Positions 6,136 through 6,269 of a stretch of DNA of 6,269 bases are shown piece by piece. A model generated the notes under the pieces. The model was not told where the DNA came from. It ran no database searches and was given only the letters and a program-made list of their open reading frames with translations. The position numbers and the translations under genes were made by a program. This DNA is from Betaproteobacteria bacterium (GTDB lineage: Bacteria; Pseudomonadota; Gammaproteobacteria; Burkholderiales; JAHFRG01), in assembly GCA_023258935.1 (NCBI GenBank), contig JAHFRG010000023.1:1-6269 (forward strand). Direction: 5' to 3'. Positions within the stretch are counted from its first letter, which is position 1. Every line of letters starts with the position of its first letter.

Positions 6136-6269
6136 TCACAAATCTATCTCCATACCATCATACGCCACCTCAATGCCGTTGGCAGCGAGTTCGGCGCGTT
6201 CTCGCGAATCTTCATTCAAGATGGGATTGGTGTTGTTGATGTGGATCAAAATCTTGCGCGGTTTGGTGA
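6136..6269 (-). CDS. pqqB: PqqB, C-terminal end (partial)
   Basis: The last 43 residues of PqqB before the TGA stop; the rest lies beyond the window. The fragment contains KILIHINNTNPILNEDS, then RAELAANGIEVAYDGMEIDL, matching the C-terminus of PqqB proteins, where the HINNTNPIL block is a hallmark. PqqB is a metallo-beta-lactamase-fold protein now understood as an iron-dependent hydroxylase acting on the crosslinked Glu-Tyr intermediate; it was formerly proposed to help PQQ transport. It is the first pqq gene of the minus-strand operon seen here; pqqA would be expected further upstream. The call rests on a short but very characteristic segment. Confidence 0.93.
   Translation of the reverse strand, partial: TKPRKILIHINNTNPILNEDSRERAELAANGIEVAYDGMEIDL

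Overview
The window reads as ordinary, gene-dense Gram-negative chromosome with roughly mid-50s percent GC by eye. The proteobacterial-style PQQ genes, the MltB-type lytic transglycosylase and the protein style suggest a proteobacterium, most likely a betaproteobacterium. The lineage is an inference and no rRNA or other marker is present.

Plus strand, 1-2106: the 3' end of a MalF/UgpA-type sugar ABC transporter permease, a complete MalG/UgpE-type partner permease, and an MltB-family soluble lytic transglycosylase. The three run in one direction with essentially no spacing, so they look like the end of one transcription unit. The transglycosylase start is abnormal: the export signal lies in frame but has no standard start codon.

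Minus strand, 6269-2107 (reading right to left): the 3' end of pqqB, then pqqC, pqqD, pqqE, then the ATPase and membrane subunits of an ABC-2 type transporter. The pqqC/pqqD and pqqE/ATPase junctions are ATGA overlaps, pqqD and pqqE overlap by 38 bases, and the two transporter genes are 14 bases apart. This implies one translationally coupled operon. PqqB, C, D and E are the maturation enzymes of pyrroloquinoline quinone (PQQ): PqqE crosslinks Glu and Tyr on PqqA held by PqqD, PqqB hydroxylates, and PqqC closes and oxidises the ring. pqqA and any PQQ-dependent dehydrogenase are not in the window. The coupled ABC-2 transporter is the most interesting part, because a cytoplasmically made cofactor used in the periplasm needs a route out.

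The only sizeable intergenic gap (6023-6135, between pqqB and pqqC) is filled by an imperfect palindrome, each arm of which is built of three 8-base units. The two transcription units converge with zero bases between their stop codons, at 2106/2107. I saw no tRNA, rRNA, CRISPR array, insertion sequence or convincing intrinsic terminator.
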